DNA from: Diogma glabrata
Lineage: Eukaryota > Arthropoda > Insecta > Diptera > Cylindrotomidae
DNA: 64,000 bases
Assembly: GCA_963693315.1 (NCBI GenBank)
Contig: OY856187.1
Span: 384,509,461-384,573,460, forward strand
Reading direction: 5' to 3'
This document shows positions 1 to 10,487 of this stretch, one piece after another. Position 1 is the first letter of the stretch. Each line of letters begins with the position of its first letter. Below the pieces are notes generated by a model. It was not told the DNA's origin. It worked only from the letters and a program-made list of their open reading frames with translations, and did no database searches. A program made the position numbers and the translations under genes.

Positions 1-1259
1 AGCGCTATATTTATTTTTTTAGGTGGGACGGGCCTTTGTCAAATATGCTCTGATGAAGCGGTTTCTTTAATTTTTTTCTTTTAAACACACAACACAAAAC
101 AGCAATATCTAAAAAAATACTCAAACACAATAAATAAATAAAAACAAATTAAATTAAATTTTACCAATTATTTTTCCATCAACCATAATTTTTTTTGGAT
201 TCAAAATTTAAATTAACAAATATCTAATAAATTAAGAAATGAAACAAATTATAACTATCAACAAATACTTAAATTTTGATGCGGCAAGCGTTGTTCTTCA
301 TATCGTGTTTTTCGCTTCCAAATTCTTTAAGTATTTCAGCTCAATTATAGGTGTGTTGCTGTTGATTGCCAAAATCGAATAGTGTGTTGCTGGTGAACGC
401 CAAAAACGAATAGACTGATCGGTAACTTTTATCAGCTATATATACCCATAATTCTCCATCCATCAACATAATATTTTTTTGTAATAAATTTCCCCTCGAT
501 TGTTTATTTTTTGTTATTTGGCCACTTTGACGACTTGAGCTATTTTCGTTGTCAGGCATATGTCGGTTTAAACTTCAATTATTTCCCATTTAATGTGATA
601 GATTACCTCAACGATTTCCAAACTTTCCAAAGTAGAGTTTATAAACATAATTACGACCAACTATTATTTCTTAGTTCGATCTTTCAACTTCTGATAACAT
701 CTCGCTTAAACAGAGCACCACATAGTTACACCATCTGTTGGTTGTTTTTGTTTATTTTCTTGAAACATTTACTCGCAAACAAATATAAAATATCCAAAAA
801 AATAGCAGTTTTTGATATTAATTGATGAACCGATGAATCATTTGATTATAGTTTCTTGTTTATGTTTTACTTTAAAATGGTATGTGTTGTATTTTCATTT
901 TTTCTTTGTTTTTTTTTTTTCTAAATCTAGGTTTTACCATTGGTTTTACAATATTATTTATTCAAAAGAAATCAGAAAATTTATATAAATCAAATTAAAA
1001 TTAGTTCTTCTACAAAAAAAACACTACAAACGTTAATCGATTTAAATAATTGGTTTGAATTTTATTAATTAATATTTATATTAATGAATTTAAAATACAA
1101 CAAAAGCAAATTTAAGCAAACATTTAGGCGAATAAATTACGTTAAACAATCACAACAGAAAATGTGTGGATATTTTTTAATTATTAGTTAATAAATTTTT
1201 ATAAAATAATCCGTAGATCAGATTATTTATTACCGCGTTACAGGTATGAGCGCATGAAT
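1..1259. other. AT-rich segment, no supported gene
   Basis: Nothing here reads as a convincing protein. Two details are visible. The first 110 bases (GGGACGGGCCTTTGT near 24-38, then A/C-rich text) resemble 54630-54730, so this is probably the edge of a dispersed repeat that begins outside the window. At 351-413 a roughly 32-bp unit containing GTGTGTTGCTG and CGAATAG occurs twice in tandem with a few differences. Confidence 0.5.
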
Positions 1260-1660
1260 GTGGTAGTGGATGAGTGGGGTGGTGTGAATGTGCGTATGGG
1301 CCTGGATGTGTGTATGTGTGTGTGGGTATAGGTATATGTGTGTGAGTGTAAGTGGGTGGATGAAGTGCGAGAGCGTGTGAATGTGTTCGAATTATTTGGT
1401 GGGACGTGGTGATCGTGGTTCGTTCGTACATGGGGGTCACCAGAGTCTGTTTTGTTCACTTACCTTGTTTTTCACATCTGTTCTTATCTCATATTACGCG
1501 TACGAATACAGTTATTTGTGCTGGAGCAGCAGGTATTCTTCTCCCGACCCCATAGGCTGCAGCTAGTCTGGGGCTAAAAATAATCTCGCTAGGTACGCGG
1601 CCTGCTATGCCACTTCGTTGTTATTCAACGAAGCAGCGCTTCATTACAAAATTAATATGT
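1260..1660 (+). repeat. Dispersed repeat, copy A (GT-rich head, hairpin tail)
   Basis: A roughly 400-bp block with a (GT)-rich first half and a unique second half. It matches 34441-34830 on the same strand: shared words include GGAGCAGCAGGTATTCTTCT, CGGCCTGCTATGCCA and AAGCAGCGCTT. Both copies end in a small hairpin: CTTCGTTG/CAACGAAG here, TTCATTG/CAATGAA in copy B. That hairpin differs by a paired change that keeps the stem. No clear coding content is shared. It could be the tail of a non-autonomous mobile element; the class is not known. Confidence 0.65.
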
Positions 1661-2729
1661 AATTGAAGCTTAAACACTGTGCAACAGTATTTTAACTTTT
1701 ACATAAATTAAGTATTTAATCAAATAGACTTGAAAATATCATATTTTAATACCAACATTGTTATATCGATTTAACGTTTTGAAAAATAAAACTGCTTAAT
1801 CCCTTGGTGTTGCTTACAATGCATCATTAAATGATAAACATTTAGTAACTGAATCAGTTGTATCACAAAATTATATTAATAAAAAATTTACTACTTTTTC
1901 TACATAATAGCATCATATCTCAAACCGATAAAACTAAAGGGTTAGTGTTTATCAAAATTTCAAAATAGAATATAAAAATATTCTGAAAAACTCATCAACC
2001 TCAATTTACAAAATACGATAAAAAATGTGAATTTTCTTTTATTGAAAAGAAAAATTACTTTAAGAAAACAACTTTATGAATCTTTAACAACCCCAACCCT
2101 TAGTATAAAGATAAAATTAAATCGCTTTTTATTTATAGAAAAAAAATTTGTTTTTTCTGTTAATATTTACTTTAATCATAAAAACTAATTTATTTTCTAC
2201 AATCAAAAATTTATTTATGATAAAATAGAAAATTTAATCAAACACTAAACCATAACAAAAAGTAACAACACAAAAACTATCAAAGAAAAACTAACTCTTG
2301 ATGGGAGAAAATATAATTAAGAAAATAATGATAATATGAAAAACGAAAAAAAAAAAATTTTACGGCAAAGATAGTTTGAGAAAATTTACATAAATTTAAA
2401 AAGAAATGTGTGTATAAAAATGATAATAAAAGATGAGGTAAAGTTACCCTACTATGTGTTAAATGGGTTTAGGAGATAGGTTATGCGATAAGGTGCTTGA
2501 TTTTTGATAAAAGGAAATTAATTAATGAATTTTTAACACGATTTAAGGTAACAGTAGGCTTTCAAATTTCAAAAAATTAATCGAATTAATATCATATTTC
2601 TGGATGTTTAGCTAAAAGTGTTTTAATATCAGAATAATTTTTAGAAGTTTATAAATGTGATTGTGAAAAAACAAAAAAAATTAAACAGTTTTTTTAAGTT
2701 TCACGGTCGGGAAAATTTGAGTAATTGGG
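1661..2729. other. AT-rich intergenic segment, nothing recognised
   Basis: Very AT-rich, with poly(A) and poly(T) runs. No ORF of note, no repeat structure and no RNA gene recognised. Confidence 0.5.
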
Positions 2730-2740
2730 ACTACACCTTT

Positions 2741-3030
2741 TCCAATTGTAATTCAGAAAGCGTCAATTGTAGTTCAGATTAGTCAATTGTAATTCAGATT
2801 AGTCAATTGTTATTCAGAAAGCGTCAATTTTAATTGAGAAAACGACAATTAAAATTCAGAAAGCGTCAATTGTAATTCAGATTAGTCAATTGTAATTCAG
2901 ATTTGTCAATTGTAATTCAGAAAGCGTCAATTTAAATTCAAAAAACGCCAATTGTAATTCAGAAAGGGTCAATTGTAATTCAGGTTAGTCAATTGTAATT
3001 CAGAAAATGTTAATTGTAATTCAGAAATAA
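2741..3030. repeat. Left arm: tandem array of about 20-bp units
   Basis: About 14 head-to-tail units of the form CAATTGTAATTCAGAAAGCGT or CAATTGTAATTCAGATTAGT, with occasional substitutions. It is the inverted counterpart of 4128-4430. Confidence 0.85.
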
Positions 3031-3130
3031 AACACATTTTATTAACTTTATATTTTATTTTAGTATAGCGAAAAATTGAGATGAAGTTCCAAGTATATAC
3101 ATAGTATGTCTTAGTATTTTTTTAGATAAA

Positions 3131-3640
3131 TTATCGACCGACCATCATGTCATTCATTAACAAGGCGCTAGCTTGGGGAACTTTTCCTTTAGACCAAATA
3201 TTCTCAATGGGATTTAGCATCGGAGAATATGGTTCTAACCGCAAAAGAGAAGCTGGCGTACCACCGATCACTTTTTTGAATGACAAGGTGCGTTGTCCAC
3301 AACCCAAAACAACTACCCAATCGTTTGCTAGCTGGGCAGCAAATGATCCCTTTCTGCGTTCCATGTATACGGTTCCTGTAGTTGAAATTGCTCCAATTAA
3401 ATGAATGTTATGACCTCTTGATGCTGGAAGGTGTTGTACTGTTCATTTCCCAACTCTTGCACGGCCTCTCGTTCGACGAAAAAACAAATTACAATTTGTT
3501 TCATCCATCCAAACAATTTGTTTCCCTTGCTGTATGTACTTGTTCAAGGATTGTACGTATTCAGCTCGTTTTGTTTCGTTTACGTCAGAATTCATTGCAA
3601 CAGGTTCAACGTGTAATTGTGTCGGCCAAATGACAAAAAA
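3131..3640 (-). pseudogene. Tc1/mariner (IS630)-type DDE transposase fragment
   Basis: Reading down the minus strand from about 3640, the text has VWMDETNCNLFF (first catalytic D region), then RGRARVGK, and ends near PYSPMLNPIENIWSKGK, the conserved block around the third acidic position in DDE transposases. Breaks: an in-frame TGA just after RVGK, and a pair of opposite frameshifts across the second catalytic block. The open frame there reads VLGCGQRTLSF, but the neighbouring frame reads VVDNAPCHSKK, the expected DNAPCH motif. The N-terminal DNA-binding part is missing. The fragment is therefore inactive. Family assignment rests on these motifs. Confidence 0.75.
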
Positions 3641-3644
3641 TTAC

Positions 3645-3795
3645 CATAATGTAACCGACGAAAACATCATCTAATATCTGAAATATAACCACCATTATAT
3701 CCGTCAAATTACCAAACATAACCAAAACGTAACCGACACAAATACCATCTAATAACTGAAATGTTATAACGTAATTGTGCCTGTCAAATTACTAA
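3645..3795. repeat. Two-unit tandem repeat inside the foldback element
   Basis: Two imperfect units of about 75 bp, starting near 3652 and 3728, share TAACCGAC, CATCTAATA, CTGAAAT and GTCAAATTAC. The text beyond it to about 4000 is rich in GTAACC/GGTTAC words. No coding content was recognised. Confidence 0.55.
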
Positions 3796-4127
3796 AATCA
3801 ACTGAAAACTAACTGAAATTATAATAATACAAAGATTGAAATGTAACCGAGGCGGTTCTCGTTCGGTAACCCTTACCGCCTAATGTCTGACCAAAATACT
3901 GTAACAAATCAGTTACGTTACCACTTGTGCCCGATAACAGTTACCGGTAACATTTCGGTCTTTTTACGGTTACAAATAGTGAAACTGTCTGCCGGGTTAT
4001 GTGCCTATGGTCTGGCAATATAAAAACTCTGCAACACAGCTTTATGTTAATTATTTTTGTCAGTTTGTTCTTCTACATTCACGGAACCCTCGGCGAGCGA
4101 AATTTATTTCACTTGACCGGCTTTTCT

Positions 4128-4430
4128 TTATATCAATTGACGTTTTCTGAATTACAATTGACGTTTTCTGCATTACAACTGACGTTTTCTGAATTACAAT
4201 TCACTAATCTGAATTACAATTGTCGTTTTCTGAATAACAATTGACTAATCTGACTTACAATTGACGTTTTCTGAATTACATTTGGCCGTTTCTGAATTAA
4301 AATTGACTAATCTGAATTACAATTGACGGTTTCTGACTAACAATTGACTAATCTGAATCACAATTGACGCTTTCTGAATTACAGTTGAGTTTTTCTGAAT
4401 TAACATTGACGCTTTCTGAATTACAATTGG
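4128..4430. repeat. Right arm: tandem array of about 20-bp units
   Basis: Units of TTTCTGAATTACAATTGACG and AATCTGAATTACAATTGACT type, complementary to the left arm at 2741-3030. They end in the 38-bp terminal repeat. Confidence 0.85.
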
Positions 4431-4697
4431 AAAAGGTGTAGTGAATATTTTAAAAGTTTATTATTTTCAAAACTTCTATTAAATAAGTAAAAAGAGTGTA
4501 TGCCTGTCTGTGCGTGTGTGAGTCGTTGCATGAATTGACATGCAACGAACATGAATGTTTTCAAATTTGGATTAATCTGGGTTCCTTCTAGAGGGAGGTC
4601 TCTCATGCTCTCATGCTATTTATATCAAACTTTAGGGCCTGGTAAGTCTGCTGAGTATCGGATTAGTAGATTTCAAATCATAACCGTTTTGCTAACC

Positions 4698-4990
4698 CAC
4701 ACTGAAAAAAAAAAATTTATGAACGATTTTAATGAAAATTTATGACCAAAAAAATCATATATTTCAAAATTATTTTAATGTATTTCATCAAAATATTCTA
4801 AATCATATGATCGGAAGATCATAATATTTTTTTTCATGCATTTATTTAAAAACAAAAATATATTCTAGATTTCAGAACTATATTAATGACTTCAGAATCC
4901 ATGTTCATATATTTTGCTTGTAATTTTATACGAATATATTAGAACTCATTTTAAATTTCCAAGAAAATATTAGTAGTTTTCTGCAGTGTA
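4698..4990. mobile_element. MITE-like candidate with CACTG-type ends
   Basis: Begins ACACTGAAAAAAA and ends TTTTCTGCAGTGT, so the ends are short inverted repeats. The inside is AT-rich with no ORF. The 10127-10487 element has similar CACTGA-poly(A) ends. The terminal match is short, so this is a weak call. Confidence 0.35.
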
Positions 4991-5166
4991 AAGAAAAGTT
5001 TCAAACTTAATTCTAAATTCAATAAATGGTGCGAATATATAACTGATTTAAGAATTTTTTGGTAGTTTTTTTCAATTTATAATTTTGAAACTTTATCCTT
5101 CATTTTATTTTGGTAACTATCTTCACTATATTCTTCAATTTAAAAGAAAACGAATATATTAGGTGC

Positions 5167-5252
5167 GTTCGATTTGACTGAAATAACTGAAAAAACAACA
5201 ACAATTGCATATAAATTTTCAGTTTTTTCAGTTGCTTCAGTGCAAATCGAAC
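5167..5252. repeat. 86-bp foldback hairpin
   Basis: The left arm starts GTTCGATTTGACTGAA and the right arm ends CAGTGCAAATCGAAC. The arms are about 30 bases and pair with one bulge and few mismatches; the loop holds CAACAATTGCATATAAA. It could be a tiny MITE or a hairpin RNA precursor. Nothing in the flanks decides between these. Confidence 0.6.
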
Positions 5253-5259
5253 ATGGCTA

Positions 5260-6165
5260 TAATTCAAAAAATATATTCAACGTTTTTGTTTTTCCTAGAA
5301 CATAACATTTTAACGATCTTTTTAGTTCGGAGAAGGATAATCATAACCGAAATATTGATTCTGAGTATTATTCCGCATAAATATTTTATATAATATTTAA
5401 ACTTATTTTCTGTTCCTAGAATTTTTGTCTCATTTTTCCACTTGTTGAAACAGTTTTAAATAAAACATAAGATCATTTGTGTTCAAAAAATCAATAGATT
5501 AAGATCGTTCTAGTGATTCGTTCAAAAAGTGTTGATAAGTGAAACTATAATATTAAACTTGTTAATTTATTTATAATTATTAGTTATTGTGCCAATTGAA
5601 AAAAACAATTAACAAATAAACTTAAAAAAAAGTGATTTTACTTTGGTGAGTTGTTGTTTTAAGTTGTTTTAAAACTGAAACTAAATGTTTACTAGATACA
5701 TCAGTTTAAAATTTTTTTGTTATGTGGTGTATCCGCAACAAGCGCTGCAAAATCAACACAAAAAGGGTTGAGTCACGGATTAACGTAAATCTGGTTATTA
5801 TATTGGCTAGCTTAACAAAATAATTTTTTTCTATTTAACGAATCTTTCTTAAGTTTTTAACTAAAAGATTTCGTGTTTGACGTTTGAATTTGCACACTGT
5901 TGCTTTTAATATGTTAAAATAAAACAAAGTGAACAAACTTTTGTTCGTAATGCATATAAATGACAACAATGTAGTTTGTAAATTTTTTATATGAATACTG
6001 CAAAATACATGCGTAATCGAATCACATTTGTATGTGTGTTTTTATTTGGTAATTTATTTTTAGATTTAAGGAAAAATAACGAAAATATAAGTTTTCTGCT
6101 CCGCAATTAATAACAATTTCATTTTTTAAATAAAAAGCACTACATTAAAAATAATAATTGAAATG
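5260..6165. other. AT-rich intergenic segment, nothing recognised
   Basis: No gene, RNA gene or clear repeat seen. It leads into the satellite block at about 6.19 kb. Confidence 0.45.
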
Positions 6166-6189
6166 GGAAATTGGGAAACTCAGTTTTTG

Positions 6190-6830
6190 AACTGGGACAT
6201 GTAATCTATGTTTTGATGAAAATTTTTGATTTTGATTTTATTATAATTTTTATAATTTTGGAAAAAGTTTCAATTTTTGATTTTGTTATAATTTTTGCAA
6301 TATATTTAGATTTTTGGAAACAGTTTGAATTTTTGAATGTTTCAGAATTTTTGGAATATTATTAGAATTTAGAAAAAGTTTAAATATTTGATTTTATTCT
6401 AATTTTTGGAATATTTTTAGAATTTTGAAAAAAGTCAATTTTTGGTTTTGTAAGAATTTTTGGAATATTTTTAGAATTGTGAAAAATTTAAAATTTTTGA
6501 TTTTATTATAATTTTTATAATTTTGGAAAAAGTTTCAATTTTTGATATTGTTATAATTTTTGCAATATATTTAGAATTTTGGAAACAGCTTGAATTTTTA
6601 AATGTTTAAGAATTTTTGGAATATTATTAGAATTTATTAAAAGTTTAAATATTCGATTTTATTCTAATTTTTGGAATATTTTTAGAATTTTGAAAAATGT
6701 TAAATTTTTGATTCTTATAATTTTGGAAAAAGTATCAATTTTTGCAATATATTTAGAATTTTGGAAACAGCTTGAATTTTTGAATGTTTAAGAATTTTTG
6801 GAATATTATTAGAATTTAGAAAAAGTTTGG
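6190..6830. repeat. Satellite-like array of about 50-bp AT-rich units
   Basis: Repeated words TTTTGATTTT, ATAATTTTT, GGAATATTTTTAGAATTT and GGAAAAAGTTT recur about every 50 bases, with higher-order repetition: 6225-6420 resembles 6485-6700. Related sequence occurs at 59265-59500. The apparent ORFs in it are low complexity. Confidence 0.8.
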
Positions 6831-6834
6831 ATAT

Positions 6835-7017
6835 ATGAACTTACTTGTTCATAGTAATGATAATATTCTTGTTTTCTCCCAAAAAATTAATGACGTTAAG
6901 TTTTTGCCCCATTATTTATCTTATGAAGTTGACGTTAAAAGAGTTGGAGAGTTTTCATTATTACAGATGAAAGACATTATTAGCCCCCCAACTACTTTAA
7001 TTAAAACTGTGCTAAAG
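6835..7017 (+). pseudogene. Possible 5' exon or gene fragment upstream of the SAMD3-like gene
   Basis: An open frame of 61 codons (MNLLVHSNDNILVFSQ...) of mixed, protein-like composition sits where the satellite ends. A GTAAAT splice-donor-like site follows at 7018. It could be an upstream exon of the next gene, but no acceptor before 7157 keeps the frame, so the link is unproven. I do not recognise the fragment by itself. Its ATG lies directly against the satellite, so its true 5' part may be lost. Confidence 0.35.
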
Positions 7018-7156
7018 GTAAATCAATGATTCGTACAAAAGAATACTATATCTGCAATTTATAACTATCTCTTGACTATTGTCTCAAATAATATAAAAAA
7101 TTTCAAAACTCGTATTTCGTATATGCAACTCTTAATAAACTAGAATCAAAATTACA

Positions 7157-9168
7157 ATGGAAGCGCATAATGTCTCTGGATATGTAAACGAAATTTGCAA
7201 CCAAACACAAAAAACGTTTACCACACTAAGAGCAGCAGCAACAACAGTCAACGACAAAAGCTACATAGACAACAATTTAGGAGAGCAACAAACAACTATT
7301 GCTGTACTACAAGCGGATAATCCAGATCAAATCAAGACAGAGGAGTTAAAATCATTACTCACCAGTTGGAAGCTTGAGTGTTTACTAGACCATTTATTAG
7401 GCTAGTAACATTCACTTTATAACTCTTATAGAAATATTTTATTTCTTTTATTTATGCAGCTGAAAAGGTGTATATCGACATTCCCAAAATAATTAAGCCA
7501 CACCATATTGAACTTTTGATGAAAAAATTTCCAATTGCTACTTATGTCCTTTTTGAACATTGTTTAGAGAACTGGAGAAATGAAAACGCATGTTCTTTAA
7601 CTAATAGTGTAAAGCAACCAGCTTATGATATTTGTTGCGTTGGATCATCATCTCACGAAAAATCAACAGGATCATCATTAGACGGCCGAACACCCGCAGA
7701 TGAATATAGGTCTTCGCAGTACAACCGAACGCGTAGTATAAAAGACACCACTAATCCGACATTATATGATGTTTTGAACCAGTCCGCAAGAGGGGAAACA
7801 CTTACTCAATATTATGGCACATATAACAAATTTGAAGAGGAACATCGAAATAGTTTGATTAATTTAATTACATCATATTATAGCCACCAAAATTTACATA
7901 TGTCTTTAATCAGTAGCTACAGATTGGAAGAAGAAATTATTGAAAAATTTCCCACAGAAAAATTGGTAAACAAATTCAATACTTATATAATTGGTAAACA
8001 AATTTAATATTTTTCATACTTTTAATTATTCCACAATAAAGGAGTTTTATAGAAATGGAAAAAGAGGAAAAATTTATAATCGATACACAAACCTCAAAAA
8101 TATATTTAAGCCATCTGGAAATCAGTTGTCAGCAAATAATAGTGAAGATTCCCGAGAATTAGGTAATTTTGAATTTTAAACAAATTTGTTTTCTTAACAT
8201 TTTATATTTTAGATTCTGAACCTGATGGAGCATTTTTTGAAAGGTCTATTAGATTTGACAATCTAAGTCAAGAGGAGCTTGAAAGAGCATGGAAATCATG
8301 CAGTAAACATCGATTAACCAAATTAAACTTTCAATCTCAACCAACAAGATATTGGAATCATGGCCATCTTATACAAAACCATCTGGTTTTTGTTTGGTAA
8401 GTTATATTATTAATGTCCTTAAAAAACTTATTTACTCATTTTTATTTTTATATATTGATATGGACTTTGCCGTGTTACATGACCCTGAAACCAACATATT
8501 TGATTTTTGGTCGACAACCGCTATAAAGTTAAAAGAATTTTTGTGCAAGGAAGGCCAGATAAAAGATAAGAGTACATTATCAGTTTTAAAAGTATTGGAT
8601 AAAGGAATCCCAATTTCTGATAGTAAGACAAATATTTCTATATCATATAATTAAAATGCTTTACATTAATTAATTTTATTATATCTTATTTCCAGATAGT
8701 CGAACTGCTATATTGATGTGGAGTATCCATGCCTATCTTGTACCAAGCCAAATGAACTGTCAAAAGCATACCAATGGAAAAAAAGCGGTTACAAGATACA
8801 CAATACGAGACTTTCAGAACTCATTTTTATTTGTTGGGCAATCTGTTCAACAAGTGAAAGAGCAACTTCGTTTTTTGAAAGCTAAAGCTAACAGTATTCA
8901 GCCATTTTTATTTGTAATAGGCGATGACCTAGCACACATAAGAGAAATTTATATATATTTCGATGGCATTAAGTTCCAATTTACAAATTTCCTCAAGGCT
9001 TTGGATATATGTTTTAAAATATTCCATGTGTTTAATTTAGAATATCCAATACCCGCTACAAATTTTTATTTATTTATTGAAAATTTATATGGAATAAAAA
9101 CTAAAAGTCACAAAAATAAAAATACCAAAATTAGCATTTTAGCTAATGAGGTAAAACATAATAAATAG
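7157..9168 (+). pseudogene. SAMD3-like SAM-domain gene, six exons, damaged
   Basis: Exons that join with matching phase: 7157-7400, 7460-7965, 8042-8162, 8213-8396, about 8463-8622, and 8696-9168. The N-terminal part (ELKSLLTSWKLECLLDHLL, continued in exon 2 by KIIKPHHIELLMKKFP) looks like a SAM fold. The C-terminus has the IGDDLAHIREIYIYFDGIKF and NLEYPIPATNFYLFIENLY blocks I associate with the many SAMD3-like proteins of insects and other animals, whose role is unknown. Damage: intron 1 needs a GC donor (G/GCTAGT); one base is missing near 8347, shifting the frame; and the 8397-8462 intron has a good GTAAGT donor but no AG before the next exon, although it reads through without a stop. Other splice sites are canonical GT/AG. 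It is probably a recent pseudogene; sequencing errors could explain the 1-base shift. Confidence 0.6.
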
Positions 9169-9701
9169 TATAAAAATAACAACAAATTAAATTTATTAGT
9201 TAATTAACGAAAACAAAAGTATCATTAAAACATAAAATAGAGAAATAAAATTATAATATAAAAATATGAAACTTGATATTATCAATATTTTTCTTTAAAA
9301 AATCAATAATAAATGCTTGCAAAATATTATTATTTAAAGTATAATTTACCTTTATTAACTGATTGATTTTTAAAATCGAAAATTGAATTTAAAATAATAA
9401 AATAATAATAAATGAAATTAAATTTAAAATTTAAAATAATAATAAAATAATAAAAAAACTTACAGCCTTATAAATCAGAATACATTTTATCAATAAAATT
9501 AATATTATATTTATATAATATCAAGCCATATAAAACATAAGATCAAGAAAGTTTATTCAAAAAGGCAAACGTATGTTGTTAATATTACTGACTAATTAAT
9601 CGAAAATGGTTATTATTTAATAATGAAATAGAAATTAAACTGTATTTATACCATCAATTCTTTGTTTTTACTTGTTTATAATGTAAATTTAAATCCAAAT
9701 T

Positions 9702-9702
<1 letters not shown>
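9169..9702. other. AT-rich 3' flank, nothing recognised
   Basis: Rich in AATAAAA/TAATAAT words, several of which could serve as poly(A) signals for the gene ending at 9168, such as AATAAA near 9245. No other feature seen. Confidence 0.4.
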
Positions 9703-10018
<316 letters not shown>

Positions 10019-10126
10019 TTATCTCGTGCCAATAAAGTCTCGTGCTCTCTCTTTCGTTTAACCTCTTGCTCTCACCGTTCTCGTAGTGTGCTCAATAAAC
10101 ATTTTGCTTGGAAATTATCACATTTC

Positions 10127-10487
10127 TGCACTGATAAAAAGGTACATAAATTTTATGAAAAAAGTTATAGCAAATATAATTTTTTTTATAAATTTTGCTT
10201 CTATTATTTCGTTTATAAAAAATATAACTGAATTCGAGTCAAAATTCTAAGTATTTTTTTGAAATTTTGGTCCCGAATTCCTGGAATTCAACCTTCAATA
10301 TTTTTCAAAAAATATGAACAAATTCTGAAATGCAGAATTTTTTAATGCTTTCAGAATTAAAATAATGAATGCAGAATTGTTCAGTTATATTTTTCATAAA
10401 CGCGATAATGGGAGTCAAATTTATAATAAAATTCTTATTTAATATAATTTTTTTCATAAAATTTGCGTACCTTTTTTTTTCAGTGCA
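10127..10487. mobile_element. Foldback MITE with TGCACTG ends
   Basis: The left end TGCACTGATAAAAAGGTAC pairs with the right end GTACCTTTTTTTTTCAGTGCA, and the match continues inward through TTTTATGAAAAAA over about 45 bases. The interior holds further inverted words (ATAACTGAA, CAGAATT) and no ORF. About 360 bp long, typical of a non-autonomous DNA element. No target-site duplication was confirmed. Confidence 0.7.

Larger units (their letters stand above)
2730..4442 (-). mobile_element. Foldback DNA transposon with tandem-repeat arms and a broken Tc1/mariner-type transposase
   Basis: The ends are perfect inverted repeats of about 38 bp: ACTACACCTTTTCCAATTG at 2730 and its complement ending at 4442. 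Inside each end is an arm of roughly 300 bp built from many copies of a 19-21 bp unit (ATTGTAATTCAGAAAGCGTCA and ATTGTAATTCAGATTAGTCA variants). The arms are inverted relative to each other. A transposase fragment lies between them on the minus strand. No target-site duplication is evident beside the ends. The layout recalls Drosophila FB-type foldback elements, but the encoded fragment is IS630/Tc1/mariner-like. Confidence 0.8.

Noticed and set aside
511..825. 104-codon plus-strand ORF near the window start
   Set aside because: Phe/Leu/Asn-rich text typical of AT-rich noncoding DNA, no domain, no splice context.
3147..3616. Plus-strand ORFs across the transposase fragment
   Set aside because: Shadows; the minus strand carries the recognisable DDE transposase motifs.
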